DNA of 64,000 nt, taken from positions 53,404 to 117,403 of the forward strand of contig CALJPD010000009.1 of NCBI GenBank assembly GCA_937981355.1. The letters run 5' to 3'. The translations under genes were made by a program, and so were the position numbers. This stretch comes from an uncultured Candidatus Saccharibacteria bacterium. Lineage in GTDB: Bacteria; Patescibacteriota; Saccharimonadia; Saccharimonadales; Saccharimonadaceae. Of this stretch, positions 7,744 through 17,350 are shown in pieces; the first letter of the stretch is position 1, and the number at the start of each line of letters is the position of its first letter. Below the pieces are notes generated by a model. It had not been told where the DNA came from, did not search any database, and worked only from the letters and a program-made list of their open reading frames with translations.

Positions 7744-8903
7744 CGCCGCGCCTCCCTCATCCGCTCTTGCTCGTGCTGCACCGCCGCAATGATACACTGC
7801 GCCGCGCGCTGGCAATTCTCCTCGGTCGAGAGCCGCCCCAGGCTGATGCGTAGACTTCCGTCGGCTACCTCTGGCGGCAGGCCAATCGCGGTGAGGACAT
7901 GGCTGCGCAGCCCTTTATTGGCCGCACAGGCACTGCCAGTTGCCACGAGCACCCCATCGCGCTCAAGCAAGAAAATGAGCCGCTCGGCATCTACCCCAGG
8001 GAACGAGATATGCAAATGGCCCGCCAAACGATGCTTCACATCACCCGAGACAACTGCCGCAGGGATGTGCTTGCACAGAGTTTGCTGCATGCTATTACGC
8101 AGACACTCAAGGCGCTGCGCCTCGGATTTGCGATGTGCCTGGGCAAGCTCAAGTGCCGTTGCAAAGCCGACCGCACCGGCCACATTCTCTGTCCCACTGC
8201 GCAGGCCACGCTCTTGCCCACCACCAACGATGAGTGGATCAAGCCGCACCTGGCTAGCTAGCCACAAGAGACCAACTTGCTTAGGGCCATATATCTTGCC
8301 AGCATTAAGCGTTAGTGCATCCACACCAAGGCGCGCCACATTAATATCAAGCTGGCCTGCCCCCTGCGAGGCATCACTGTGGAGGTAGAGCGGCGTTGAT
8401 TCACCCGCTTCGAGTCGTCGCTGGCGCTCACGAGTTACCACTGCGGCAATTGCCCGCAACGGCTGAATCGTCCCCAGCTCATTATTGGCCAGAGCAACAC
8501 TGATAAGTACCGTCTCTGGGCGAATCGCCCCAGCAATCGCCTCGGGCGTCACCATACCCTTTGGATTAGCCTCCACCACTGTCACATCATGCTGATGCGC
8601 TGCAGCCAGCACAGCGTGGTGCTCTATATTTGCCGTTACCACATGGCCGTGTACACCAGCAAACATAAGGTTAATCGACTCCGTTGCACCAGCCGTCATA
8701 ATAATCTCATCTGGCTTGCCGCCCAGCGCCACCGCAAGATGGTGCTTCGCCTGGCGATAGGCCTGCCGCACCGCTACTGCTGGCGCATAAGGGCTGGACG
8801 GGTTAAAAAACTGCTCTACAAAGTAGGGCTGCATCGCCGCCAAAACACAGTCATCCATCGGCGTGGCCGCTGCGTGGTCGCAATATATCATCTCTGGTTT
8901 CAC
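7740..8903 (-). CDS. Cysteine desulfurase (NifS/IscS family)
   Basis: A PLP-dependent aminotransferase-fold enzyme that removes sulfur from cysteine and passes it on as a persulfide. Seen are the N-terminal DHAAATPMDD motif, HSDASQGAG, the PLP-lysine motif NAGKIYGPKQVG, and the catalytic Cys loop ATGSACAANKG near residue 328. Length (387) fits the family. No IscU, SufU or ferredoxin gene is nearby; instead MnmA follows in the same operon, so delivery of sulfur to tRNA thiolation is the likely job. The start is ambiguous: GTG at 8903 lies 7 nt after TATACT (8916-8911), which would make it leaderless, while ATG at 8891 gives the more usual N-terminus MIYCDHAAATP with GGAG 11 nt upstream. Confidence 0.9.
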   Translation of the reverse strand: MKPEMIYCDHAAATPMDDCVLAAMQPYFVEQFFNPSSPYAPAVAVRQAYRQAKHHLAVALGGKPDEIIMTAGATESINLMFAGVHGHVVTANIEHHAVLAAAHQHDVTVVEANPKGMVTPEAIAGAIRPETVLISVALANNELGTIQPLRAIAAVVTRERQRRLEAGESTPLYLHSDASQGAGQLDINVARLGVDALTLNAGKIYGPKQVGLLWLASQVRLDPLIVGGGQERGLRSGTENVAGAVGFATALELAQAHRKSEAQRLECLRNSMQQTLCKHIPAAVVSGDVKHRLAGHLHISFPGVDAERLIFLLERDGVLVATGSACAANKGLRSHVLTAIGLPPEVADGSLRISLGRLSTEENCQRAAQCIIAAVQHEQERMREARR

Positions 8904-8921
8904 TCCAATTAGTATAGCACT

Positions 8922-9359
8922 CTAGTCCGGATCGGCGAAACGCTGGCCAGTATTGGGGTCAACGCGGTAAATCTCGCGCGCTACCCGCTCATAATAGAGG
9001 CGCGTCGCCATGATAAAATTACGTAGTTCATCACCAGTCAGATAGCTGTAGCGAGCACCCTCTTGTGCTTTGAGGATGCCTTGGTCGTTAATCTCGTAGC
9101 GGATAGTATTGGTCTGGATGTGGCGCTTCTCGTCTGTCCACTCTTCGTGCCAGATCCAAGTTTTTTCGTCTAAGCAAAAGAATTCGCGGTGCCGCCCCTT
9201 CTCTACCGGGCCAAATAGCTCCGCTCCAATCTCGCTCTCAAGCGTGATGAGCTCACGCTCAGTATAGCGCTTAAAGGGCCGCTTTTTCGACTTACTAACG
9301 CTAGTATCGCCCGCCAGCAGCGCATAGGCTTTGCCAAGGAGTGAGCTTGGCTTTTTCAC
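8922..9359 (-). CDS. Hypothetical protein, metG-tatD operon
   Basis: I do not recognise this 145-residue protein, though it reads as a genuine, charged, soluble protein. It has a basic N-terminus (KSKKRPFKRYTERELI) and a central Trp-rich motif (EKTWIWHEEWTD, about residues 70-81) followed by a strand pattern similar to lipocalin-like or DUF-type heme-free beta folds. The start is GTG at 9359, sharing one base with the TAG of the upstream gene, so the two should be co-translated. It is the last gene of the metG-tatD transcription unit. Nothing in the sequence tells its function. Confidence 0.7.
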   Translation of the reverse strand: MKKPSSLLGKAYALLAGDTSVSKSKKRPFKRYTERELITLESEIGAELFGPVEKGRHREFFCLDEKTWIWHEEWTDEKRHIQTNTIRYEINDQGILKAQEGARYSYLTGDELRNFIMATRLYYERVAREIYRVDPNTGQRFADPD

Positions 9360-9958
9360 TAGGCAGCACGCCTTCCGGAGTAATAATAACCGTTACCGTT
9401 ATTGGCAGTATCCGCTTGTCTTGCTGTATGTGATGATCTATCTAGCGAGTTATTGCCGTTTATCGAGTATACCTGGGCTTCATGCGAAGATGGGTATTCG
9501 TCGTCTGGTTCTACTTGCTTATCCCAGAGTGTAGGGTCTATATCAGTTTCACCACCAACAAAGGCTCGTGTTGCCATAGCCTTGACAACACCATTCGTCC
9601 CTTTAGTCTCCTCAAGTTGGCGTGCATCATTGCTGCCATACATTGCAAGTTCTTGTTCACGCATCTTCAAGACTAGATCCGTCACTCGTGCAGTATAGAG
9701 TATATTCTCACGATAAATTGCTTCTGGGGATACCGTCTTACCCTTATTCTCATCCCTTGTCGTGCCGTTATATGCGAGCAAAGCCTCAGCAAGCCCTTTC
9801 TTGACACGCTCCGCCTTCCGCTCTGCCATGAGATCCTCATACGACATAATACCAGAGCGATTCTCATCGTCTTGGGGTTTTGACTCCTGCGTCGCATCGC
9901 CCTTATGTGTGGGCTGTTGTGGTGTGTGATCTATCAAAAAGGAACTCTCGCCGCTCAT
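9359..9958 (-). CDS. Hypothetical protein with disordered ends
   Basis: An unrecognised 199-residue protein. The first 35 residues and last 60 (rich in Asn, Ser, Gly, ending NGYYYSGRRAA) look disordered, while the middle (residues 38-125) is a charged helical segment (SYEDLMAERKAERVKKGLAE, then TARVTDLVLKMREQELAMYG). The ATG at 9958 overlaps the tatD TGA by 4 nt. Together with the next gene (overlapping by 1 nt) it appears to be a pair that could form a complex; this is inference from the overlap alone. Confidence 0.65.
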   Translation of the reverse strand: MSGESSFLIDHTPQQPTHKGDATQESKPQDDENRSGIMSYEDLMAERKAERVKKGLAEALLAYNGTTRDENKGKTVSPEAIYRENILYTARVTDLVLKMREQELAMYGSNDARQLEETKGTNGVVKAMATRAFVGGETDIDPTLWDKQVEPDDEYPSSHEAQVYSINGNNSLDRSSHTARQADTANNGNGYYYSGRRAA

Positions 9959-10803
9959 ATATCAAATAACCTTTGTACATTTGCCGTTGTGGTGGTAGCG
10001 ATGCGCGCGATGGGCAGGCCTTTCTTGACTGCTTGGTCGCGGGCTACCTCCTCCACATAAGCCGGTAGGTTGATTCTACCACGGAAGGGTACCGGAGTCA
10101 AGAAGGGAGCATCGGTCTCAAGCAGTATTGCATCGAGTGGGAGATCGGTGTAGAGCTGCTGCTGAGCACTGTCTTTTGTAAAGGTGCTGATGCCATTGAC
10201 ACCAATAGATAAGCCGCGAGCACGGCCCTGCTCAAGCTGAGCCTGAGTGTCGGTAAAGCTGTGTAGGACGCCGCGCACTGGCTGGGCATCGTAGATAGGC
10301 CAAAAGTCCTGCCACACTGCGCCATGCGCTTGTTTCTCGTCGCGCACGTGGAAGCTAACGGGCAGCTGAAACTCCGCTGCGAGCTGCAACTGCGCCTGGA
10401 GGCATTGCTGCTGCGCTGGGCGGGCGCTATTGTCATAAAAATAATCTAGGCCAATCTCCCCCACCCCGACGATGACGGGCCGGCCCTGCCGCAGTGGCTT
10501 TTCAGCGAGAAGCTCACGGATGGCTGCGATACCCGCTTCGCCCGCTGCTTCAGCATCATGGGGATGAATACCAACCGCTACATAGCAGTGGTCGCGCGCC
10601 AGGGCAAACTGCACCGCCTGACGCGAGCTGCGCACATCTGTCCCGACGCAGATCATGGCAATGCCAGCCTGGACAGCCTGCTGGTAGGCTGTCTCGCGTG
10701 CTGCATCATCGTAGAACTCGCTATCGTGTAGGTGGCAGTGCGAGTCGATAAGGCGCGGCATGGGTGGTGTACTGCCAAGAGTATGTGTCGTATCACTTGT
10801 CAT
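9955..10803 (-). CDS. tatD: TatD family metal-dependent deoxyribonuclease
   Basis: A TIM-barrel amidohydrolase-fold nuclease involved in DNA repair or turnover. All family motifs are visible in order: DSHCHLH (residues 20-26), VGIHPHDA, VGVGEIGLDYFYD, HVRDE, LHSFTDT and LLETDAPFLTPVP. These supply the two-metal ligands. Length 282 is slightly long because of about 16 extra N-terminal residues. The ATG at 10803 has AAAGGAG 7 nt upstream, and the gene begins 15 nt after metG ends, a pairing (metG-tatD) that is common in bacteria. Confidence 0.92.
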   Translation of the reverse strand: MTSDTTHTLGSTPPMPRLIDSHCHLHDSEFYDDAARETAYQQAVQAGIAMICVGTDVRSSRQAVQFALARDHCYVAVGIHPHDAEAAGEAGIAAIRELLAEKPLRQGRPVIVGVGEIGLDYFYDNSARPAQQQCLQAQLQLAAEFQLPVSFHVRDEKQAHGAVWQDFWPIYDAQPVRGVLHSFTDTQAQLEQGRARGLSIGVNGISTFTKDSAQQQLYTDLPLDAILLETDAPFLTPVPFRGRINLPAYVEEVARDQAVKKGLPIARIATTTTANVQRLFDI

Positions 10804-10818
10804 AGCTTACTCCTTTGT

Positions 10819-12315
10819 TTATGAGGCGGCGCGAGCTCGTGGGTCAGGAGTGTGAATATAGCGCTTCGGAAACAGTGGTGGGACGTCGGCTGGCACGACG
10901 CCAGTGCCAAAGATAGTGTGGATGGCCTGAGCGGTAGCAGGCATGAATGGCACGAGCTCATCGGCAATCTGCAACAAAGTGCTGGCCGCATAGGCTAAGA
11001 CTTCGCTCAGGTGCGACTCGGCATCGTGGTCGGTCGCGCGGCGCTTGGCGATCTCCCATGGCTTGACCCGCTCAAGGTATTGGTTGAGGCTGCGGACGGA
11101 GCTCCATACTTCATCGAGTGCTTTATCAAACTCCAGTCGCTGCATCATGTCACGGTAGATGGTCATATCGTGCTCGGCTTGTGGCGCATCGCCAATCACT
11201 CCCGCTTGGTAGCGCGTCAGCATGGCTGCCACCCGCTGCACAAGGTTGCCGAGGTCGTTACCGAGCTCACCGTTGTATGCCTTCTCAAATTTCTCCCAGG
11301 TGAAATCTCCATCGTCTTGGGTAGGAATATGACGAGCAAAGAAGTAGCGGAAGGCATCAGCCCCATAACTCTGGATAATTTCCATTGGGTCGACCACATT
11401 GCCGACTGTTTTGCTCATCTTGCTACCCCCAACGTGAACGAAGCCGTGGACGAGTAGTGTCTTCGGTAGTGGGAGATCGAGCCCGAGCAACATGGCTGGC
11501 CAGATCCCTGCGTGGAAGCGCAAGATATCCTTGCCGATGACTTGCACATCGGCTGGCCAATATGCCTGCCACTCGGCCCTATCCGGATAGCCCAGTACCG
11601 TAATGTAGTTGGCTAAGGCATCGAGCCAGACGTACATCACTTGGCTGTCGTCGCCTGGCACTGGCACGCCCCAGCTCAGTGTCTTGCGCGGACGGCTAAT
11701 TGAGACATCTTGGACGCCATTTTTAATAAGCTCGAGGAACTCATTTTTGCGGAACTCAGGTACGATTTTCATCCGGCCCTCAGTAATAGCTTGGCGAATC
11801 TGCTCGGTAAAGGCACTCGCTTTGAGGTAGTAGTTCTCCTCTGAGACGCGCTCATACGGCGTTTGATGATCAGGGCATATGCCATTTGTCTCGTGGACTT
11901 CCTTGTCGGTAAAGAATGCCTCATGCCCCACGCAATACCAGCCCTCATAGGTGTGCTTGTAGATCAGCCCCGCCTGAGCAAGCCGCTGCCAGATGTACTG
12001 CACTGCTGCAACGTGGTGCGGGTCAGTCGTGCGGATAAAGTCAGTGTATTCTGCGCCAACTGCCTCCATCAAGACCTTGAAGTTGCCATACATGCTGTCC
12101 ACATAGCTCTGCGGGTCGAGCCCATTCGCCTGAGCCTTGGCAGCGATTTTATTGCCGTGTTCGTCTGTGCCAACTTGGAAGCGTACCTCGTGGCCATTTT
12201 GCTTCTGATAGCGTGCCCAGATATCGGCCAGGAGATAGTCGAGCGCATTGCCAATATGCGGCTTACCGTTGACATAAGGAATAGCAGTGGTGATGTAGGC
12301 GTGTTGTTTGGTCAT
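10819..12315 (-). CDS. metG: Methionine--tRNA ligase
   Basis: Class I synthetase that charges tRNA-Met and so serves initiation and elongation. The signature HIGH motif is HIGN (near residue 20) and KMSKS is KMSKT (near residue 301). At 498 residues it is the short MetG form without the C-terminal dimerisation domain. The connective region contains CPDH but not a full four-cysteine zinc knuckle, as in the MetG2 type. The ATG at 12315 is 6 nt after TATAAT (12327-12322), so the transcript is predicted leaderless. The promoter lies in the 24-nt gap behind the modular protein operon. It heads metG-tatD-two hypotheticals. Confidence 0.95.
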   Translation of the reverse strand: MTKQHAYITTAIPYVNGKPHIGNALDYLLADIWARYQKQNGHEVRFQVGTDEHGNKIAAKAQANGLDPQSYVDSMYGNFKVLMEAVGAEYTDFIRTTDPHHVAAVQYIWQRLAQAGLIYKHTYEGWYCVGHEAFFTDKEVHETNGICPDHQTPYERVSEENYYLKASAFTEQIRQAITEGRMKIVPEFRKNEFLELIKNGVQDVSISRPRKTLSWGVPVPGDDSQVMYVWLDALANYITVLGYPDRAEWQAYWPADVQVIGKDILRFHAGIWPAMLLGLDLPLPKTLLVHGFVHVGGSKMSKTVGNVVDPMEIIQSYGADAFRYFFARHIPTQDDGDFTWEKFEKAYNGELGNDLGNLVQRVAAMLTRYQAGVIGDAPQAEHDMTIYRDMMQRLEFDKALDEVWSSVRSLNQYLERVKPWEIAKRRATDHDAESHLSEVLAYAASTLLQIADELVPFMPATAQAIHTIFGTGVVPADVPPLFPKRYIHTPDPRARAAS

Positions 12316-12321
12316 AGGGGT

Positions 12322-12327
12322 ATTATA
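12322..12327 (-). promoter_or_regulatory. -10 box of metG, leaderless
   Basis: TATAAT on the minus strand ends 6 nt before the metG ATG, in the 24-nt gap after the stop of the preceding gene. Confidence 0.65.
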
Positions 12328-12339
12328 GCATGGGGCGAG

Positions 12340-15300
12340 TTAGGGTGTCTTGGGCTGCTGCCGCTTGGCAATATCAATTGACGCATCAAGCTGATCCGCA
12401 CGCTGCACAAGGGTGATTGTATCGCCCATGTCAGTTCTCCAGGTGGTTGAGATACGTATATCCTTTGTGATGTGTTCAATCTCACCTACATTATCACCAT
12501 CGACTGGTTCACCCCACGCTGCGTGCCCAGCCTGCGCATAGCAACGATAAAGGCCAAGACAATCCATAACGGGTAACTGACTTGCAAAACATATCGTTAC
12601 CTGAGTGACAGTACCCTTATGACTAGACACTTGCATCGACAGCGCCCCATCATGATACCACCGTACCGCCTTCATATGGGGCATTATGCTCATTATCCGC
12701 CAACCCTGCTGTCGCATCGCGTCATCAAACTGCTCCATGGATAGCGGCCACACCTGGCTCAAAATACGATTGACTTGAGCAGTATATTGCTCTGGGGTGA
12801 GATATACCTGCATCTTGGCATCGAACTGCTTTTTCATGAGCCAGTATGTGCGAAAACCAGGCGCACCTTGTGCGTTATACTGCTGCACCCCAAGACGGGC
12901 AAGATCAAAATTGATCATATACGGTTGGCCGCTATCGAGCTGAGCAGTAGCAAGCTGACGACTTGCAGACTCAAGCTGTGGCAGTTGCCACGTCCAATTA
13001 AGCATGTCGACTGGCGACGTAATGCCGCTTATATCGCGTAAACGTACGACGCAACCATGGGCTGCTGCACGTAGTGCTTGGTCAGAAGCGGCTCTTGGCA
13101 CGTGGCACTCCCAGTCATACTTACCTTTTCTGAATCCAAGTGCGCATAATTGTTGTTGCTCATCATTTGTTAGTTGAGTAAAGCCAGTTCGTCTTGTACA
13201 TCCATCAAATGAGATGACTACATGCGCGTCATCAACCACCCCTAGGCCTTTCAATTGTATGGCAGTCCGTTGTTTCCAGCTTTCCATTGCATCATCTACC
13301 ATTGTGGCATACTGCCGCGGCTGCGTGCAAAACGACTGCAGCGTCTGATATAACGCATCCTCAAACGCCTCCCATGTTGGGTAGACAAAGTCAGCAGTTA
13401 GCGATGTGTCGCTTGCGAGCGTTGTATCTAACGCTGGATTATGCCACTCATACCACACAACCTCAAACGTTGCATATAAGATAGACTCCGAGAACAGCTG
13501 CCTTTTATGATCTGCTTCGGTGGCTGGCCTGATGCCAAGCGTCAGACGCTTATACGATGGCATATCCCGAGATGGCATAATCCATTGCGCGATGTCACCA
13601 TCTCGTTGCAGCTGCGCCGTGCCCCATGCGCGATTACCCGCCTCAACATACGTCTGCCATAGTGTATGGACATCATCAGTACTCATACCATCTGGCAACC
13701 GGAAGGTAAACGAAAGGGTATATTCCTGAGAGTTATCCTCATTTGGCCAATCGATCGCGGCAAGCACACCAACCTGGCTTGACTCGGTAATCCGATCATT
13801 GCGCCAACCAAATACGTTGCTCACCGCTTCAAAGTTGAGCTGAACTGACGACTTAGTCAATTCATCAAACCAGTTCATGACGTTGATAAAACTACGCGGA
13901 GTCATGTACTCATGGTCGTGCGCTGGTGCAACCTGTTGTATGTCAAGTGTTATGGAGACACTCTGCTGCTGTTCTGTTTTACTATGCCACAGCCTGCAAG
14001 ACTCACGAATAATCTGCTTATCCTTCACATAATGATGGCACCATGTGAGCATATTTTGCCGGGGTGTACTGTACGATGAATCTACTCCACCCCAGACAGT
14101 CGCGCCATACTCAGTACAGTAAGCATAGAACGCCTGCGCCTCAGCAGGTGATAGCCCATCAACGGAAAAGTTCATCACATTCCGCTTGTCTTCACAAATA
14201 ATGCTTCGACGGTGCTGCGCTGGAGATACAAGGTGAATAACGTTATTGACACATCCCGGCTGCGTATCTATCTCCCAATCAAGCTCCTGTCGAATAGCAT
14301 CTAATACCTCATGCTTTGTCATGGGCCACGATAGCGACCCGATACCATAAAACCACCCTAACACATCGCTCTCGAGACGGGATGAGAGGCCATAATCCCT
14401 GGGTATTTGCGTGAGATCAAGTGTAGAGAACTTCTCGCTATACTGGCGATAAACCGCTTCATGATCGGGATGCAGATTGACACTGCGCACGCCAGCGTGC
14501 AGTAAATGATCGTTGGCAATAGAGAGCTGACCAGGATCAATTGCATCCTTTCGCTGCTGCCACCAGATATCCATCTCAATCTCTGGAATTTGTACTGTCC
14601 ATACCAGTAACCGGCTTGGCGAGTTTATACCTCGGGTATCGCGGAGCCAGACAACACACCCATGAGCGGCCGCACGCAGCTGCTCTTTGGTGGCAGCTTG
14701 CGGCAATCGACATTCCAAGCAGTACCTCTCAACATCCTCAACAAAACCGCACGCTTGTAGCTGGCTTTTTTCTGTCTCATACGGAAGGCCACTTATACTA
14801 ATTACCATCGCCGTCGCATTGTTAATTCCCTGGCTGGCAAGTGTAATGATATTATTCTTCCACTGGAGCTCTGTTTCATCGCTATCAAATAGCAACGCGT
14901 AGTGACGCGGCTGCTCACTTAACTGACGTAATGTTTTGTATAACTCCTCTTCAAAGATATCCCATGCTTGGTGAGCCGTGACTGGCGCTGGAGGTACTGC
15001 TGGAGGCGGCATAACACCATATGGATTGTTTGTTCGATTATGCTGCTTTGTATCTGTGGCGATGATTGTGTACAAAACATAACTCGACGGTAACCCCTGG
15101 TCATAATCATCAGGAGTTGCAGGTCGCATACCGAGCGTAATGACGACACCTGTTGACACTTTCCACTGCCAGCATAATGATGAATCAAACGATGATTGTT
15201 GGGGTATCGCGACGCCCCATACATTGGTTGCTGCTTGATAATATTCGATGAGCAGACCTCGTATCTCATTTTTTCTTGCGTCACCAGGTAAGCGATACTC

Positions 15301-15516
15301 AAGAATCAGATCACGTACCAGCCGTTTTCCGCCGACTTGATCCTCATTCCCTACCGTGTCTTTAACAAGGACATTACCATGCCAATCATCATACGTCGTA
15401 TCTCTATACCAATGCCATCCCAATGATGATTGAATAGCTTCAAGCTCATATTCAAACAATGGCCATGGCAATGCCGTGAGCCAGCTCAGTGCTGCCACCC
15501 AGCCACGCCCTGTCAT
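12340..15516 (-). CDS. Modular protein with duplicated A-B-A architecture
   Basis: A 1058-residue cytosolic protein (no signal peptide or membrane helix) built from two related halves. Each half reads module A, module B, linker, module A: A1 about 7-155, B1 184-312, A2 386-525; A3 541-690, B2 714-848, A4 908-1050. Module A has a W-P-(L/M) helix start, a GW motif and an (A/V)WG motif (LPWPLF...LGWHW...TNVWG). Module B starts AW/TW(D/E)xFE and ends with RAAAHGCVVxLRD followed by SP...W. From memory, B resembles the actinobacterial TY-Chap N-terminal domain and A resembles DUF6301; I could not test this. The ATG overlaps the upstream stop by 4 nt (ATGA 15516-15513). Function unknown. Confidence 0.8.
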   Translation of the reverse strand: MTGRGWVAALSWLTALPWPLFEYELEAIQSSLGWHWYRDTTYDDWHGNVLVKDTVGNEDQVGGKRLVRDLILEYRLPGDARKNEIRGLLIEYYQAATNVWGVAIPQQSSFDSSLCWQWKVSTGVVITLGMRPATPDDYDQGLPSSYVLYTIIATDTKQHNRTNNPYGVMPPPAVPPAPVTAHQAWDIFEEELYKTLRQLSEQPRHYALLFDSDETELQWKNNIITLASQGINNATAMVISISGLPYETEKSQLQACGFVEDVERYCLECRLPQAATKEQLRAAAHGCVVWLRDTRGINSPSRLLVWTVQIPEIEMDIWWQQRKDAIDPGQLSIANDHLLHAGVRSVNLHPDHEAVYRQYSEKFSTLDLTQIPRDYGLSSRLESDVLGWFYGIGSLSWPMTKHEVLDAIRQELDWEIDTQPGCVNNVIHLVSPAQHRRSIICEDKRNVMNFSVDGLSPAEAQAFYAYCTEYGATVWGGVDSSYSTPRQNMLTWCHHYVKDKQIIRESCRLWHSKTEQQQSVSITLDIQQVAPAHDHEYMTPRSFINVMNWFDELTKSSVQLNFEAVSNVFGWRNDRITESSQVGVLAAIDWPNEDNSQEYTLSFTFRLPDGMSTDDVHTLWQTYVEAGNRAWGTAQLQRDGDIAQWIMPSRDMPSYKRLTLGIRPATEADHKRQLFSESILYATFEVVWYEWHNPALDTTLASDTSLTADFVYPTWEAFEDALYQTLQSFCTQPRQYATMVDDAMESWKQRTAIQLKGLGVVDDAHVVISFDGCTRRTGFTQLTNDEQQQLCALGFRKGKYDWECHVPRAASDQALRAAAHGCVVRLRDISGITSPVDMLNWTWQLPQLESASRQLATAQLDSGQPYMINFDLARLGVQQYNAQGAPGFRTYWLMKKQFDAKMQVYLTPEQYTAQVNRILSQVWPLSMEQFDDAMRQQGWRIMSIMPHMKAVRWYHDGALSMQVSSHKGTVTQVTICFASQLPVMDCLGLYRCYAQAGHAAWGEPVDGDNVGEIEHITKDIRISTTWRTDMGDTITLVQRADQLDASIDIAKRQQPKTP

Positions 15517-16112
15517 GTGCGGTGGTGTGACTGCTGCGTGGAGAGATTCCTCTCAACATGCAATGATACCTTGATGTCCCACTGCTTTGCTTTTGTGTCT
15601 ACTGGGCTAAAATCAATCGTGCATGTTTGCTGTATGATATCGATATCTCTAGCACAAGAAATCTCATCCTTGATAGGAAAAAATCGCCACTGATACGTAA
15701 CTGGCTCACGCGGTGCATATTGACCCCATTTGCCGTAATCGGTATATTCCTTTGGCTTGCCCCACGCGGCATGGGCCGCTTGGAGGTATTTGTCGTAGGA
15801 TTTGCGCTGCAACCGTTTGTTCTTTGCTTGAGCGACAGTACGCGTGATACTATAGCGGCTTTCGTCGTCACTACATTGAACGATGACTGTATGACCGGTA
15901 TCATCTTCAAAAACAAGTGAACGGTCTTCACTTCTCTCATCATCCAGCTTTGCCTTCCATCCATACGAAGAGACCAGTGCCGCTATCTCAGACCAAGCTA
16001 ATGACCATGGCATAGCTCTGATCGCATCAATCCACTCGATAAGTGCCGTGGGACTCTCCAATGACGCTACTGGAGGCTTTTTTCGTATTTGTGATGATTG
16101 TTTTTTCTTCAT
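15513..16112 (-). CDS. Single A-module protein
   Basis: A 199-residue protein with a basic N-terminus (KKKQSSQIRKKPP) and one copy of module A: IDAIRAMPWSLAWSEIAALV, then SSYGWK near residue 52 and AAHAAWGKP near 115. These line up with the same positions in the proteins on either side, so all three are paralogous or exchange modules. AAGGAT lies about 7 nt before the ATG. It is translationally coupled to the large modular protein through ATGA. No catalytic motif is visible. Confidence 0.75.
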   Translation of the reverse strand: MKKKQSSQIRKKPPVASLESPTALIEWIDAIRAMPWSLAWSEIAALVSSYGWKAKLDDERSEDRSLVFEDDTGHTVIVQCSDDESRYSITRTVAQAKNKRLQRKSYDKYLQAAHAAWGKPKEYTDYGKWGQYAPREPVTYQWRFFPIKDEISCARDIDIIQQTCTIDFSPVDTKAKQWDIKVSLHVERNLSTQQSHHRT

Positions 16113-16200
16113 GTATCATCCTTGTACTGTTGTCTATATCTTATGAGGTACCTTGTACTATATCACTTTTGATTCTATCGCACGAGCATCATGAGGCACC

Positions 16201-17250
16201 CTACGACTGAGCGGCAACATCGATGAGTACATAGAGCTTATCTGTACTCTGCATAAGAGTGATGGTACTATCTTGGTTGGTTGTCCAGATGGTCGAGATA
16301 GCCAGACCTTCTGCAGCATGCTCAGCTTCGTCCACCTCATCGCTTGGCTCACCCCAGATTTCCCGTCCAGCCTGCGTGTATTGGTGATAGAGATCAAGAC
16401 AGGCTGCCGTGGGTGAACCATTAGCAAACCATGCCATCACGAGCGATACCGTATTATTATCTTTGCCCGATACCATGACGCGCAGTGGCCCATCATAATA
16501 CCACCAGGCATCCTCCTCTTGCTCTATGAGCTGCCAACCGTGGCTCTGCATTGTGGTATCAAACTGCTGCAAAGATAGGGGCCATGACTGACGCTTGATG
16601 CGATCGATCCAGGCAGTGAATTGCTCTGGAGAGAAGTATGTCTCCTCATGTAGCTCACTCTCCAGGCGCGGCAATGGATCAGGGCCAGGATAGGGACGAA
16701 TCGTGCGCGGGCGGTGGGCACCATCGGGCGGTGCACCAGTTTGCTCGCTGGCAAGGACAAACATGATTGTCTTGTCTTCCTCGTTGAGATTGATACTAAC
16801 GTGCTCCCGCGAAGCTGGTGTTTGTGGAGCAAAACCCTTCCACATCGTACCAGTGAGATGACCTGTGTGTCGTACATCGGTCGGCCAGCCCCAGGCCGCT
16901 GTGCCAGCTGCGCAGTATTCATCGTAGAGTGTGCGACACTCGTCTGCTGGTAATTGGTGAATTACATCGATGACTGGGCTACTCGCCACCGACGTTACAA
17001 CGTCATTTTCTATTGTAGCAAGCAGTGGCATGTAACCATCGTAGTGCATACACTGCTCGTGCCCCGTCTGCGGCTCTTGCTCACGTGGCTTGACGAGCTG
17101 CCAACCCAGCTCTTGGATGAGACTATCGTACACCTCATACGTCATTGGCCAGGGGAGTTTGCGGAGTGCATTAATGAGCGAGACAAGACGTGCGCCGTCA
17201 ATCGGCTTAGGCTTGTCAGATGACTGAGCTGATGATTGGTTTGCCTGCAT
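16201..17250 (-). CDS. Double A-module protein
   Basis: A 349-residue protein with two A modules. The first (about 25-165) shows ALRKLPWPMTYEVYDSLIQE, ELGWQLV and TAAWGWP; the second (about 210-348) shows IKRQSWPLSLQQFDTTMQSH, GWQLIE and REIWGEP. The second copy is closest to module A4 of the 1058-residue protein (WYYDGPLRV versus WYHDGALSM; ITLMQSTDKL versus ITLVQRADQL). It heads the operon, with a short AGG ribosome site before the ATG, and is transcribed divergently from the HTH regulator at 17394. Divergence from a regulator suggests local control, which is inference. Confidence 0.75.
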   Translation of the reverse strand: MQANQSSAQSSDKPKPIDGARLVSLINALRKLPWPMTYEVYDSLIQELGWQLVKPREQEPQTGHEQCMHYDGYMPLLATIENDVVTSVASSPVIDVIHQLPADECRTLYDEYCAAGTAAWGWPTDVRHTGHLTGTMWKGFAPQTPASREHVSINLNEEDKTIMFVLASEQTGAPPDGAHRPRTIRPYPGPDPLPRLESELHEETYFSPEQFTAWIDRIKRQSWPLSLQQFDTTMQSHGWQLIEQEEDAWWYYDGPLRVMVSGKDNNTVSLVMAWFANGSPTAACLDLYHQYTQAGREIWGEPSDEVDEAEHAAEGLAISTIWTTNQDSTITLMQSTDKLYVLIDVAAQS

Positions 17251-17350
17251 AGTACCTCGTATTTTTACCTTATGACGTGTCTCTCTGGAAAATAAGAGTA
17301 CTTGTATCGTACCACGTTTTGGTATAACGTGCTACCATTCAGTCATATTA

